7,066 bases of DNA from Thermococcus sp. (lineage in GTDB: Archaea > Methanobacteriota_B > Thermococci > Thermococcales > Thermococcaceae). Every line of letters begins with the position of its first letter. The stretch's first letter is position 1. The DNA lies in assembly GCF_027066465.1 (NCBI RefSeq), contig NZ_JAMONU010000164.1, positions 1-7,066 on the forward strand, read 5' to 3'. Shown here piece after piece: positions 1-4,146 of the stretch. The translations under genes and the position numbers were made by a program. Under the pieces are notes generated by a model. That model was not told the DNA's origin. It saw only the letters and a program-made list of their open reading frames with translations, and did no database searches.

Positions 1-757
1 TCTCGACCCTGACCCTCGCGTAGTCGTACTCGGGGTGAACGGTAACCGCTAAGTTGGCCGGGAGCGTCCAGGGTGTGGTGGTCCAGATGAGGAGGTACTC
101 GTTCTCCCTGCCCTCGACCGGGAACTTGACGTAGATGCTCGGGTCCTTCCTGAGCTTATACTCGCCGCGAACCTCGTGCTCGGCAAGAGCGGTTTCACAG
201 CGGGGGCACCAGTGCAAAACCCTTTTGTCCTTCTCCAAAAGCCCCTTCTCCCAGGCTTTCTTCAGGGTGAACCAGCCCGATTCGATGTACTCGTTCTTTA
301 TCGTCATGTATGGACTGTCCCAGTCCATCCAGATTCCGAGCATCTTGAACTGCTCGGTCATTATCTTCAGGTTGTTGAGGGCGAACTCCTTACACTTCTT
401 GATGAAGTTCTCAACGCCTATTTTAGTTTCGATGTCTTTCTTGGTTTTGAGCCCGAGGGCCTGCTCGACCTTGACCTCTATCGGCAGGCCGTGCATGTCG
501 AAGCCCGGCTGTCTGCGAACGTTGTAGCCCTGCATAGTCCTGAAGCGGATTATCATGTCCTTGATTATCTTGTTCCAGGCCGTTCCGAGGTGTATTGCAC
601 CGCTCACGTATGGCGGTCCGTCGAGGAAGTAGTACTTCGGGCCGTTCGCCCTGCTGGCCTTGACCTTCTCGTAGGTGTCGTTCTCCTCCCAAAAGGCTTC
701 TATTTTCTCCTCCAGTCTGTCCGGGTTGTACTCTTTGAGCTCCGGCTCCTTAATCAT
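1..757 (-). CDS. ileS: Isoleucyl-tRNA synthetase, N-terminal part (cut by window edge)
   Basis: This cytoplasmic class Ia synthetase charges tRNA-Ile with isoleucine and edits misactivated valine. The first 252 residues are visible, against roughly 1,050-1,070 in the archaeal/eukaryal family. In order there are: the Rossmann-fold signature HLGT (residues 56-59, the HIGH motif) after YFLDGPPYVSGAIHLGTAWN; GFDMHGLPIE (85-94), typical of IleRS/ValRS; CPRC (184-187), a likely zinc-type cysteine pair before the inserted domain; and WTTTPWTLPAN (225-235), the threonine-rich start of the CP1 editing domain. The KMSKS loop and anticodon domain lie off the left edge. The ATG at 757 is chosen because GGAGGG precedes it by 7 bases and the protein opens like archaeal homologues (MIKEPELKEYNP). 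It is transcribed away from the phosphatase gene at 917. The assignment is secure; completeness beyond the window is inferred. Confidence 0.97.
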   Translation of the reverse strand, partial: MIKEPELKEYNPDRLEEKIEAFWEENDTYEKVKASRANGPKYYFLDGPPYVSGAIHLGTAWNKIIKDMIIRFRTMQGYNVRRQPGFDMHGLPIEVKVEQALGLKTKKDIETKIGVENFIKKCKEFALNNLKIMTEQFKMLGIWMDWDSPYMTIKNEYIESGWFTLKKAWEKGLLEKDKRVLHWCPRCETALAEHEVRGEYKLRKDPSIYVKFPVEGRENEYLLIWTTTPWTLPANLAVTVHPEYDYARVRVE

Positions 758-830
758 CCCAGAACCCTCCAGAAGTGATAGTTAAGGCTAACCCAGAAGA
801 GGGCTCAAGCCTCGAAACGGGCGGAGCGAA

Positions 831-840
831 GGATAAAACA
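831..840 (-). promoter_or_regulatory. Candidate TATA box for ileS
   Basis: On the minus strand TGTTTTATCC is the best TATA-like string upstream of ileS. It predicts a start near 810 and a leader of about 50 bases. A weaker candidate, CCTTAACTA at about 780-788, would give an almost leaderless message, which fits poorly with the clear ribosome binding site at 765-770. Confidence 0.4.
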
Positions 841-880
841 CTCCCCCCTCATAAGCCTCGGGCAGAGTTGGGAAGTTAGC

Positions 881-888
881 TTATAAGG
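881..888 (+). promoter_or_regulatory. TATA box of the YjjX-family gene, flanked by an imperfect inverted repeat
   Basis: TTATAAGG lies 32 bases before the ATG at 917 and predicts a start around 907-912, so the leader is only 5-10 bases and begins at or inside the ribosome binding site GGTGG (908-912). The box sits between two arms that pair with one bulged G: CTCGGGCAGA (857-866) and TCTGCCGAG (892-900). The arms could be an operator; this is inference. Confidence 0.6.
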
Positions 889-916
889 TTTTCTGCCGAG
901 TTTTTTCGGTGGTGGC

Positions 917-1459
917 ATGAGAATCGCGGTCGGCTCTACCAATCCGACGAAGGTTAAGGCCGTTGAGAACGTGATGCGGAGGATTTACGGCGACGTTGAT
1001 GTCATAGGGGTCGAGGTTGACAGCGGCGTTCCCGACCAGCCGATTGGAATCGAGGAGATAGTGAGGGGCGCTATAAACAGGGCGAAGATGGCCTTAGAGA
1101 AGACCAACGCTGACCTCGGCGTCGGAATTGAGGCTGGAATTTATCCCTTCCCAGGAACGCTGACCGGCTACCTCGACGTCCAGGTCTGTGCAATCGTTAG
1201 TCCCGACGGCAGGATAACGATAGGCCACGGCCCCGGCTTCGAGTATCCGCCGGTTGTAATCGAGAGAATCCTTAAAGAGGGCGTTGAGGCAGGCGTGGCG
1301 ATGGGCGAGCTCGTCAAAGACCTTGAACTCAAGAGGAAGGTCGGCGCGATAGGCATTCTGAGTAGAGGATTGCTCACGAGAACTGAGCTCAACGAGATTG
1401 CAGTCTTAATGGCGATGATACCGAGGATGAATCCGGAGTTGTTCTTCGGAAGAAAATGA
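917..1459 (+). CDS. yjjX: Inosine/xanthosine triphosphatase, YjjX (DUF84) family
   Basis: The family hydrolyses non-canonical purine triphosphates (ITP, XTP) in the cytoplasm to keep deaminated bases out of RNA and DNA. The 180-residue product matches the family length and spans the whole domain. Visible motifs are GSTNPTKVKAV (6-16), the phosphate-binding start of the fold; SGVPDQPIG (36-44); GIEAGI (70-75), equivalent to the GIEGGI acidic motif of YjjX; and GILSRGLLTR (146-155) near the C-terminus. ATG 917 is preceded by GGTGG with a 4-base gap, the usual spacing here. The gene is monocistronic: it diverges from ileS and its stop lies only 3 bases from the 3' end of the guide RNA on the other strand. 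The activity is assigned from the E. coli relative; archaeal DUF84 members could prefer other substrates. Confidence 0.9.
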   Translation: MRIAVGSTNPTKVKAVENVMRRIYGDVDVIGVEVDSGVPDQPIGIEEIVRGAINRAKMALEKTNADLGVGIEAGIYPFPGTLTGYLDVQVCAIVSPDGRITIGHGPGFEYPPVVIERILKEGVEAGVAMGELVKDLELKRKVGAIGILSRGLLTRTELNEIAVLMAMIPRMNPELFFGRK

Positions 1460-1462
1460 GGC

Positions 1463-1519
1463 TGTGCCCTCCCCGACCGTCCCCCGGTCACTTCTCCCGG
1501 AGGCGTGAGAGGGGAGGGC
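1463..1519 (-). ncRNA. H/ACA guide sRNA (pseudouridylation guide, predicted 23S rRNA target)
   Basis: Read on the minus strand, this folds as one archaeal H/ACA hairpin. The lower stem is a perfect 9 bp: GCCCTCCCC (1519-1511) with GGGGAGGGC (1474-1466). The 5' pocket strand is TCTCACG (1510-1504). The upper stem is 7 bp with one G-U pair: CCTCCGG (1503-1497) with CCGGGGG (1487-1481). The terminal loop GAGAAGTGA (1496-1488) offers GA opposite TGA, as in an L7Ae-binding kink-loop. The 3' pocket strand is ACGGTC (1480-1475), and ACA (1465-1463) directly follows the lower stem. Upper stem to ACA is 15 bases (14 if a G-A pair closes the pocket), meeting the 14-16 base rule. The pocket strands complement GACCG and GTGAGA either side of a UC in the archaeal 23S sequence GACCGUCGUGAGA, which I recall from rRNA alignments; the modified U would be E. 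coli position 2593. A TATA box sits 25 bases upstream. Whether a named Pyrococcus sRNA is its homologue I cannot say. Confidence 0.85.
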
Positions 1520-1540
1520 GGTTAAGGTTAGGTCGGTGAG

Positions 1541-1557
1541 AATTTTAAGCTTTTGCG
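1541..1557 (-). promoter_or_regulatory. BRE/TATA promoter of the H/ACA sRNA
   Basis: The minus strand reads CGCAAAAG followed by CTTAAAATT, an A-rich BRE next to a good archaeal TATA box centred near 1545. Initiation about 25 bases downstream falls at about 1520, exactly at the first base of the lower stem of the guide RNA. The promoter faces away from the toxin-antitoxin promoter at 1590. After the ACA box the minus strand runs into TTTTCTT (1456-1450), a weak T-rich stop signal inside the end of the phosphatase gene. Confidence 0.75.
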
Positions 1558-1589
1558 GAACTCACGGGCAAACATTGCCAACGGTATGG

Positions 1590-1597
1590 TTTTATAG
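1590..1597 (+). promoter_or_regulatory. TATA box of the toxin-antitoxin-like pair
   Basis: TTTTATAG predicts transcription from about 1617-1620. This would leave a leader of about 10 bases containing GGGGAG (1619-1624) before the ATG at 1629, and it makes the upstream TTG 1614 and ATG 1617 unlikely as starts because they would lie at or before the transcript end. No ribosome binding site precedes those two codons. Confidence 0.6.
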
Positions 1598-1628
1598 CTC
1601 CCTTCATAAATAGTTGATGGGGAGAGGC

Positions 1629-1970
1629 ATGGCATCTGATGTGAGCGCTATTGAGATGATGTTGAAGACCAATGAGAAAGCCAGACGCTCAGTTAGCGAA
1701 TGGATTGTTCAGCTCGCGAGAAAGATTCATGAGAGTCCGGAGGATATAGTGTGGTTTTTTGAGATGCGGCAGCGCATGAGGGAACTTGAAGAGAAAGCTA
1801 AGAGGATTAGTGATGAAGAGCTGGAGCTTTGGGAGAAGGAAATAGAGAAAGAATTAGAGAACTCTGAACCAGTAGAGCAGAGCCTTGAAACGTTGATAGG
1901 GATTGGCGAGAGGAGTTTTAGGAAGTTCAAGCGCATCGAGGTGAAGCTGAGAGAATTAGGGGTTGTTTGA
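1629..1970 (+). CDS. Helical protein upstream of a PIN nuclease, putative antitoxin
   Basis: I do not recognise the family. The 113-residue product (MASDVSAIEMML...) is almost entirely charged and helical: a short N-terminal part, a central Glu/Lys-rich stretch (about residues 45-80, many EE, EK and EL pairs) that could form a coiled coil, and a basic C-terminal helix (RSFRKFKRIEVKLRELGVV). There is no membrane segment and no clear ribbon-helix-helix or AbrB start. ATG 1629 follows GGGGAG and agrees with the TATA box at 1590; starts at 1614 or 1617 would add 4-5 residues. Its stop is one base before the ATG of the PIN gene, so the two are surely co-transcribed and probably translationally coupled. 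Small partner first and PIN nuclease second is the usual VapBC-like order, which is the only ground for calling it an antitoxin. Confidence 0.75.
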   Translation: MASDVSAIEMMLKTNEKARRSVSEWIVQLARKIHESPEDIVWFFEMRQRMRELEEKAKRISDEELELWEKEIEKELENSEPVEQSLETLIGIGERSFRKFKRIEVKLRELGVV

Positions 1971-1971
1971 G

Positions 1972-2451
1972 ATGGCGGATAAAATCAGGGTTGTTTTGGA
2001 CACCTCGGTTCTGATTAGCGCATTGAAAACTAAAAATCCGAAACGTTCTCCGGCATGGAGGGTTCTTAAAGCGCTGAGGACTGGTGAGATTACGAATTTC
2101 ATTTCAAAGGAAATAGCTGAAGAAATGCAGGAGAAATTACTTGTAATTGGCGACGAAGTTGGAAGGCCAAACGTTGCTGACTATATACTCACCCTTGTAC
2201 TGAACAAGAGCATCATGGTTCGTCCTCGGCGAAAGTTCTCCGATGACCCTGAGTTCCTAAAGAACCTGAGGGACCCGAACGACGCTAAGTTCTTTGACGT
2301 GGCCTACGCCAAGAAAGTGGATTATATTATCTCAGAAAACACGAAACACATCGTCCGGATTAGGGATGAAGCTACCAAAACTTATCGTTTTGATGAAAGA
2401 AAAGTTAAAATCCTGAGGGCGGGAGAATTTGTAAGAGAGGCCTTACGATGA
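1972..2451 (+). CDS. PIN-domain nuclease, putative toxin of a toxin-antitoxin pair
   Basis: PIN toxins are Mg-dependent ribonucleases that usually cut tRNA or rRNA when not held by the antitoxin. The 159-residue product fits the single-domain PIN family of toxin-like proteins (COG1569 type). The first acidic motif is RVVLDTSVLISAL with D10; KEIAEEM (46-52) supplies the helix glutamate; RDPNDAKFFDVAY (100-112) supplies D101/D104/D109. The usual last acidic motif (DYIVTGDKHLL) appears as DYIISENTKHI (117-127), with E122-N123 where an aspartate is expected, so activity may be altered. ATG 1972 follows AGGGG (1958-1962); an in-frame TTG at 1963 would overlap the upstream gene. The last 9 bases overlap the end of the opposite-strand gene at 2443. 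Both genes of the pair are visibly AT-richer than the genes around them, suggesting acquisition by transfer. Confidence 0.88.
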   Translation: MADKIRVVLDTSVLISALKTKNPKRSPAWRVLKALRTGEITNFISKEIAEEMQEKLLVIGDEVGRPNVADYILTLVLNKSIMVRPRRKFSDDPEFLKNLRDPNDAKFFDVAYAKKVDYIISENTKHIVRIRDEATKTYRFDERKVKILRAGEFVREALR

Positions 2452-2826
2452 AGTCTTCTCCTCGACCTGCCTCTCCTCCTCGGGCTCGCCCTTTCTCTTG
2501 CTCTCGTTCTTGATGACCTGTATCACGTAGTCTATGAACTTTCTGACCTCCTCAAGCTCCTCCTCCGGGATGTCCTGAATCTTCTTGTTTTTGCTCTTGT
2601 AGGTGAGCAGTTTGAGAAGCGCGAGCCTTCCGAGGGCCGTCCTCGTGCTTATCTCCCCGTTCTTCCAGTCGCGCCAGATGGCGTTCGCTATGCCGTAGAA
2701 CTCGGGGATGCTGTCGAGTCCAGGGTCTCCAACGTCTATAACTTCTTTCCCGAGGTACTTGTAGCGCCTCTCCTTTTCCTCCTTTGAGAACTCCTTGGTT
2801 TTGCTCCTAATGTACTCGTGCACCAT
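2443..2826 (-). CDS. Hypothetical charged 127-residue protein
   Basis: I do not recognise it. The product opens MVHEYIRSKTKEFSKEEKER and is soluble and strongly charged. The middle (about residues 40-85) has a regular helical pattern with NAIWRDWKNGEISTRTALGRL, and the last 20 residues are a Lys/Glu-rich, probably disordered tail (ESKRKGEPEEERQVEEKTSS). The ATG at 2826 is preferred over the in-frame TTG at 2841 because a textbook GGAGGTGGT precedes it by a few bases and the TATA box at 2857-2868 puts the transcript start near 2838. It has its own promoter in the 49 bases after the transporter stop. It converges with the PIN gene and shares 9 bases with it, so transcription of one could disturb the other. 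Clean start signals and codon use like the neighbours argue that it is a real gene. Confidence 0.8.
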   Translation of the reverse strand: MVHEYIRSKTKEFSKEEKERRYKYLGKEVIDVGDPGLDSIPEFYGIANAIWRDWKNGEISTRTALGRLALLKLLTYKSKNKKIQDIPEEELEEVRKFIDYVIQVIKNESKRKGEPEEERQVEEKTSS

Positions 2827-2856
2827 AACCACCACCTCCAACTAAGAATGGCTTTC

Positions 2857-2868
2857 AAATTTTATTAA
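2857..2868 (-). promoter_or_regulatory. TATA box before the 127-residue gene
   Basis: On the minus strand GAAAGG is followed by TTAATAAAATTT, a purine-rich BRE and an excellent TATA box. It predicts a start near 2838 and a leader of about 12 bases that carries GGAGGTGG. Confidence 0.7.
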
Positions 2869-2880
2869 CCTTTCGTTAAT
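2864..2880. repeat. Inverted repeat ATTAAC-N5-GTTAAT at a promoter
   Basis: Perfect 6-base arms separated by 5 bases (CTTTC) overlap the BRE/TATA of the 127-residue gene and the stop codon of the transporter gene. The 6-5-6 spacing resembles archaeal TrmB-type operators in geometry but not in sequence. In such AT-rich DNA a chance match is quite possible. Confidence 0.4.
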
Positions 2881-3703
2881 TTTTCCTGATTTCGTTCCAG
2901 ACGCTCGCCATTATCAGGCCCGCCCCGAGGAGCGCCCTCCCCGTGAACCTCTCACCGAGCAGAATAAAAGCCGACAGGGAGCCGAATATTGGCTCCATGG
3001 AGTATATGAGCGCCGCCTTGTAAGCCGTCGTGTACTTCTGGTACTTGACCTGAAGGGTGAAAGCCACAACCGTTCCAAAGAGGGCCGTGTAGAGCAGTCC
3101 GAGCCAGGGGAGCAACTCCCTTGGAAAAACCTTGGGCTCGACCGCCAGCGCGAAGATTAAGGAAAAGACGAAGTTCCAGAAAATCTGCCAGAAGGCCAGG
3201 CTGAGGTAGTCCTTCTCGCCAAAGCGCTGGACGAGGACTATCTGGAATGCAAAGCTAACCGCGCAGAGGGCCGTTAGAAAGTCGCCGTAGCCGATGCTCG
3301 AGCTTGCCCCGGAGATGAGGTACAGTCCTGTGAGGGCGATGGCAAGCGACAGAACGTCTCTCGCTTTTACCCTCTCCCCCAGGAGGAAGTAGGCTATGAA
3401 GGGCGTGAAAACGACGTAGAGAGACGTTATAAAGGCAGAGTTCGACGCGGTGGTGTACTCAAGGCCCACAATCTGGAAGCCGTGGCCAAAGAATAGTGTA
3501 AGCCCGAGAAGGAAGCCCTCCCACAGGGTGTCATTTCTGAGGACCTTTGAGCGGAAGAGGATTAGCATTAGGAGAGACGCGATGCCGAAGCGGTAAGCTA
3601 AGAAGAGAATCGGCGGAAGGTAGTCCAGACTGACCTTCATCGCCGGAAAGGTGAAGCCCCACATTGCCGTTATCGTGAGAAGTATGAGCTCGGCCCTCTT
3701 CAT
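2876..3703 (-). CDS. DMT superfamily transporter, EamA family
   Basis: This is an integral membrane protein of the drug/metabolite transporter superfamily; members export or import small metabolites such as amino acids or nucleotide precursors, and the substrate cannot be read from sequence. The 275 residues form the usual two EamA repeats with about ten hydrophobic helices. Each half ends in the same LLGER motif (107-111 and 248-252). The N-terminus has ITAMWGFTFPAMKVSL (11-26), the family opening, and the second half has SMEPIFGSLSAFILLGE (235-251), the EP-containing signature. A short basic tail, NEIRKN, is cytoplasmic. The ATG at 3703 has no ribosome binding site, but a TATA box lies about 25 bases upstream, so the message is probably leaderless. 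It lies 30 bases downstream of the 102-residue gene on the same strand and may also be read through from it. Confidence 0.93.
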   Translation of the reverse strand: MKRAELILLTITAMWGFTFPAMKVSLDYLPPILFLAYRFGIASLLMLILFRSKVLRNDTLWEGFLLGLTLFFGHGFQIVGLEYTTASNSAFITSLYVVFTPFIAYFLLGERVKARDVLSLAIALTGLYLISGASSSIGYGDFLTALCAVSFAFQIVLVQRFGEKDYLSLAFWQIFWNFVFSLIFALAVEPKVFPRELLPWLGLLYTALFGTVVAFTLQVKYQKYTTAYKAALIYSMEPIFGSLSAFILLGERFTGRALLGAGLIMASVWNEIRKN

Positions 3704-3723
3704 CGAGCCGAGTTAAAAACGGA

Positions 3724-3732
3724 ATTTAAAAA
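3724..3732 (-). promoter_or_regulatory. TATA box giving a leaderless transporter transcript
   Basis: On the minus strand TTTTTAAAT is centred 25 bases before the A of the ATG at 3703, so the predicted first transcribed base is the start codon itself. The lack of any GGAGG-like string in the 12 bases before that ATG agrees. Confidence 0.55.
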
Positions 3733-3733
3733 G

Positions 3734-4042
3734 CTACTCCCCCGGCACGTTGATGCATGACATGTTCATCGTCAGGAGCGTTTCAACGTAGCCGCTCTCG
3801 AGGCTCTCGCGAATTTTGCCGGACAGCTTTCGGAGTTCGTCCTCGGTGAGAGGTCTCTTAGTTCTCAGCCATTTTATCAGTCCATCCCTCTTGTCTAGGA
3901 CGACAATCTCATCCTCCGTAACGAGGGGAACGTAGTTCATCTTGACGCCGTAAAGCTCCTCCGCAAAGGCCAGCTTCGCCCTTAAAAGTTCGAGGTAGTT
4001 GGCTAAATCTTCACCGAGAAGTTCCCTCAAGAGCCTCTTCAT
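3734..4042 (-). CDS. Hypothetical 102-residue protein
   Basis: I do not recognise the family. The product is soluble, mixed alpha/beta, with a helical N-terminus (MKRLLRELLGEDLANYLELLRAK), a short strand-rich centre (NYVPLVTEDEIVVLDKRDGLIKWL, about residues 36-59), a helix (LTEDELRKLSGKIRESLES) and an unusual C-terminal end, TMNMSCINVPGE, with its only cysteine. There is no signal peptide or membrane helix. The ATG at 4042 is preceded by GGTGGGAG; an overlapping ATG 10 bases earlier is out of frame and stops at once. It is divergent from the GH57 gene, sharing the palindrome at 4067-4086 that contains its TATA box, and the transporter gene follows 30 bases downstream. Shared control with GH57 is a possibility, not a functional assignment. 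Confidence 0.8.
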   Translation of the reverse strand: MKRLLRELLGEDLANYLELLRAKLAFAEELYGVKMNYVPLVTEDEIVVLDKRDGLIKWLRTKRPLTEDELRKLSGKIRESLESGYVETLLTMNMSCINVPGE

Positions 4043-4066
4043 TCTCCCACCATCTGTGCTTTGCTG

Positions 4067-4086
4067 GACAGGTTTATTAACCTGTC
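4067..4086. promoter_or_regulatory. 20-base palindrome covering the TATA box between divergent genes
   Basis: GACAGGTT and AACCTGTC are perfect 8-base arms around TATT. On the minus strand the centre reads GGTTAATAAACC, the TATA box of the 102-residue gene, with a predicted start near 4051 and a 9-base leader. On the plus strand TTTATTAA could also serve the GH57 gene, with a start near 4101. A dimeric regulator bound here would block TBP in either direction. The regulator is unknown. Confidence 0.65.
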
Positions 4087-4109
4087 GGGCAGATGTGGGT
4101 AGGAAAAGG

Positions 4110-4117
4110 CGATAAGG
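4110..4117 (+). promoter_or_regulatory. Candidate TATA box of the GH57 gene
   Basis: CGATAAGG, preceded by the purine-rich AGGAAAAGG (a possible BRE), would start transcription near 4138, shortly before the ATG at 4147. The alternative is the TTTATTAA inside the palindrome at 4073-4080, giving a leader of about 46 bases. The sequence alone does not decide between them. Confidence 0.35.
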
Positions 4118-4127
4118 GTTGGAGACG

Positions 4128-4144
4128 TATCACTCACGGTGAGA
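4128..4144 (+). promoter_or_regulatory. Thermococcales glycolytic motif (Tgr/TrmBL1 operator) before GH57
   Basis: TATCAC-N5-GTGAGA matches 11 of 12 defined positions of the known motif TATCAC-N5-GTGATA, bound by Tgr of Thermococcus kodakarensis and TrmBL1 of Pyrococcus furiosus. It lies after both candidate TATA boxes, the arrangement linked to repression of sugar-catabolic genes when maltooligosaccharides are absent. Its right half overlaps the ribosome binding site GGTGAG (4138-4143). Confidence 0.65.
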
Positions 4145-4146
4145 CC

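Noticed and set aside
135..778. Two overlapping plus-strand open frames (135-527 and 176-778)
   Set aside because: They are antisense to the conserved N-terminal domain of ileS, lack start signals and their products are Ser/Leu/Val-rich noise.
758..916. C/D box guide RNA between ileS and the phosphatase gene
   Set aside because: AGTGATAG near 773-780 only partly matches box C and no D box (CTGA) lies at a suitable distance.
1168..1491. Minus-strand open frame of 107 codons
   Set aside because: It is antisense to the YjjX-family gene, has no promoter or ribosome site, and would begin inside the guide RNA hairpin.
1466..1519. Plus-strand GC-rich hairpin as a transcription terminator or plus-strand RNA for the phosphatase gene
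   Set aside because: On the plus strand there is no T-run after the stem and no ACA after it; on the minus strand the ACA box, loop, spacing and promoter all fit an H/ACA RNA, so the minus reading explains the structure better.
1614..1628. TTG 1614 or ATG 1617 as start of the putative antitoxin
   Set aside because: Both lie at or before the predicted transcript start and lack a ribosome site; ATG 1629 has GGGGAG before it.
4093..4146. Extension of GH57 to the ATG at 4093
   Set aside because: The 18 added residues precede the usual family start, have no ribosome site and would be encoded by the Tgr-type operator region.
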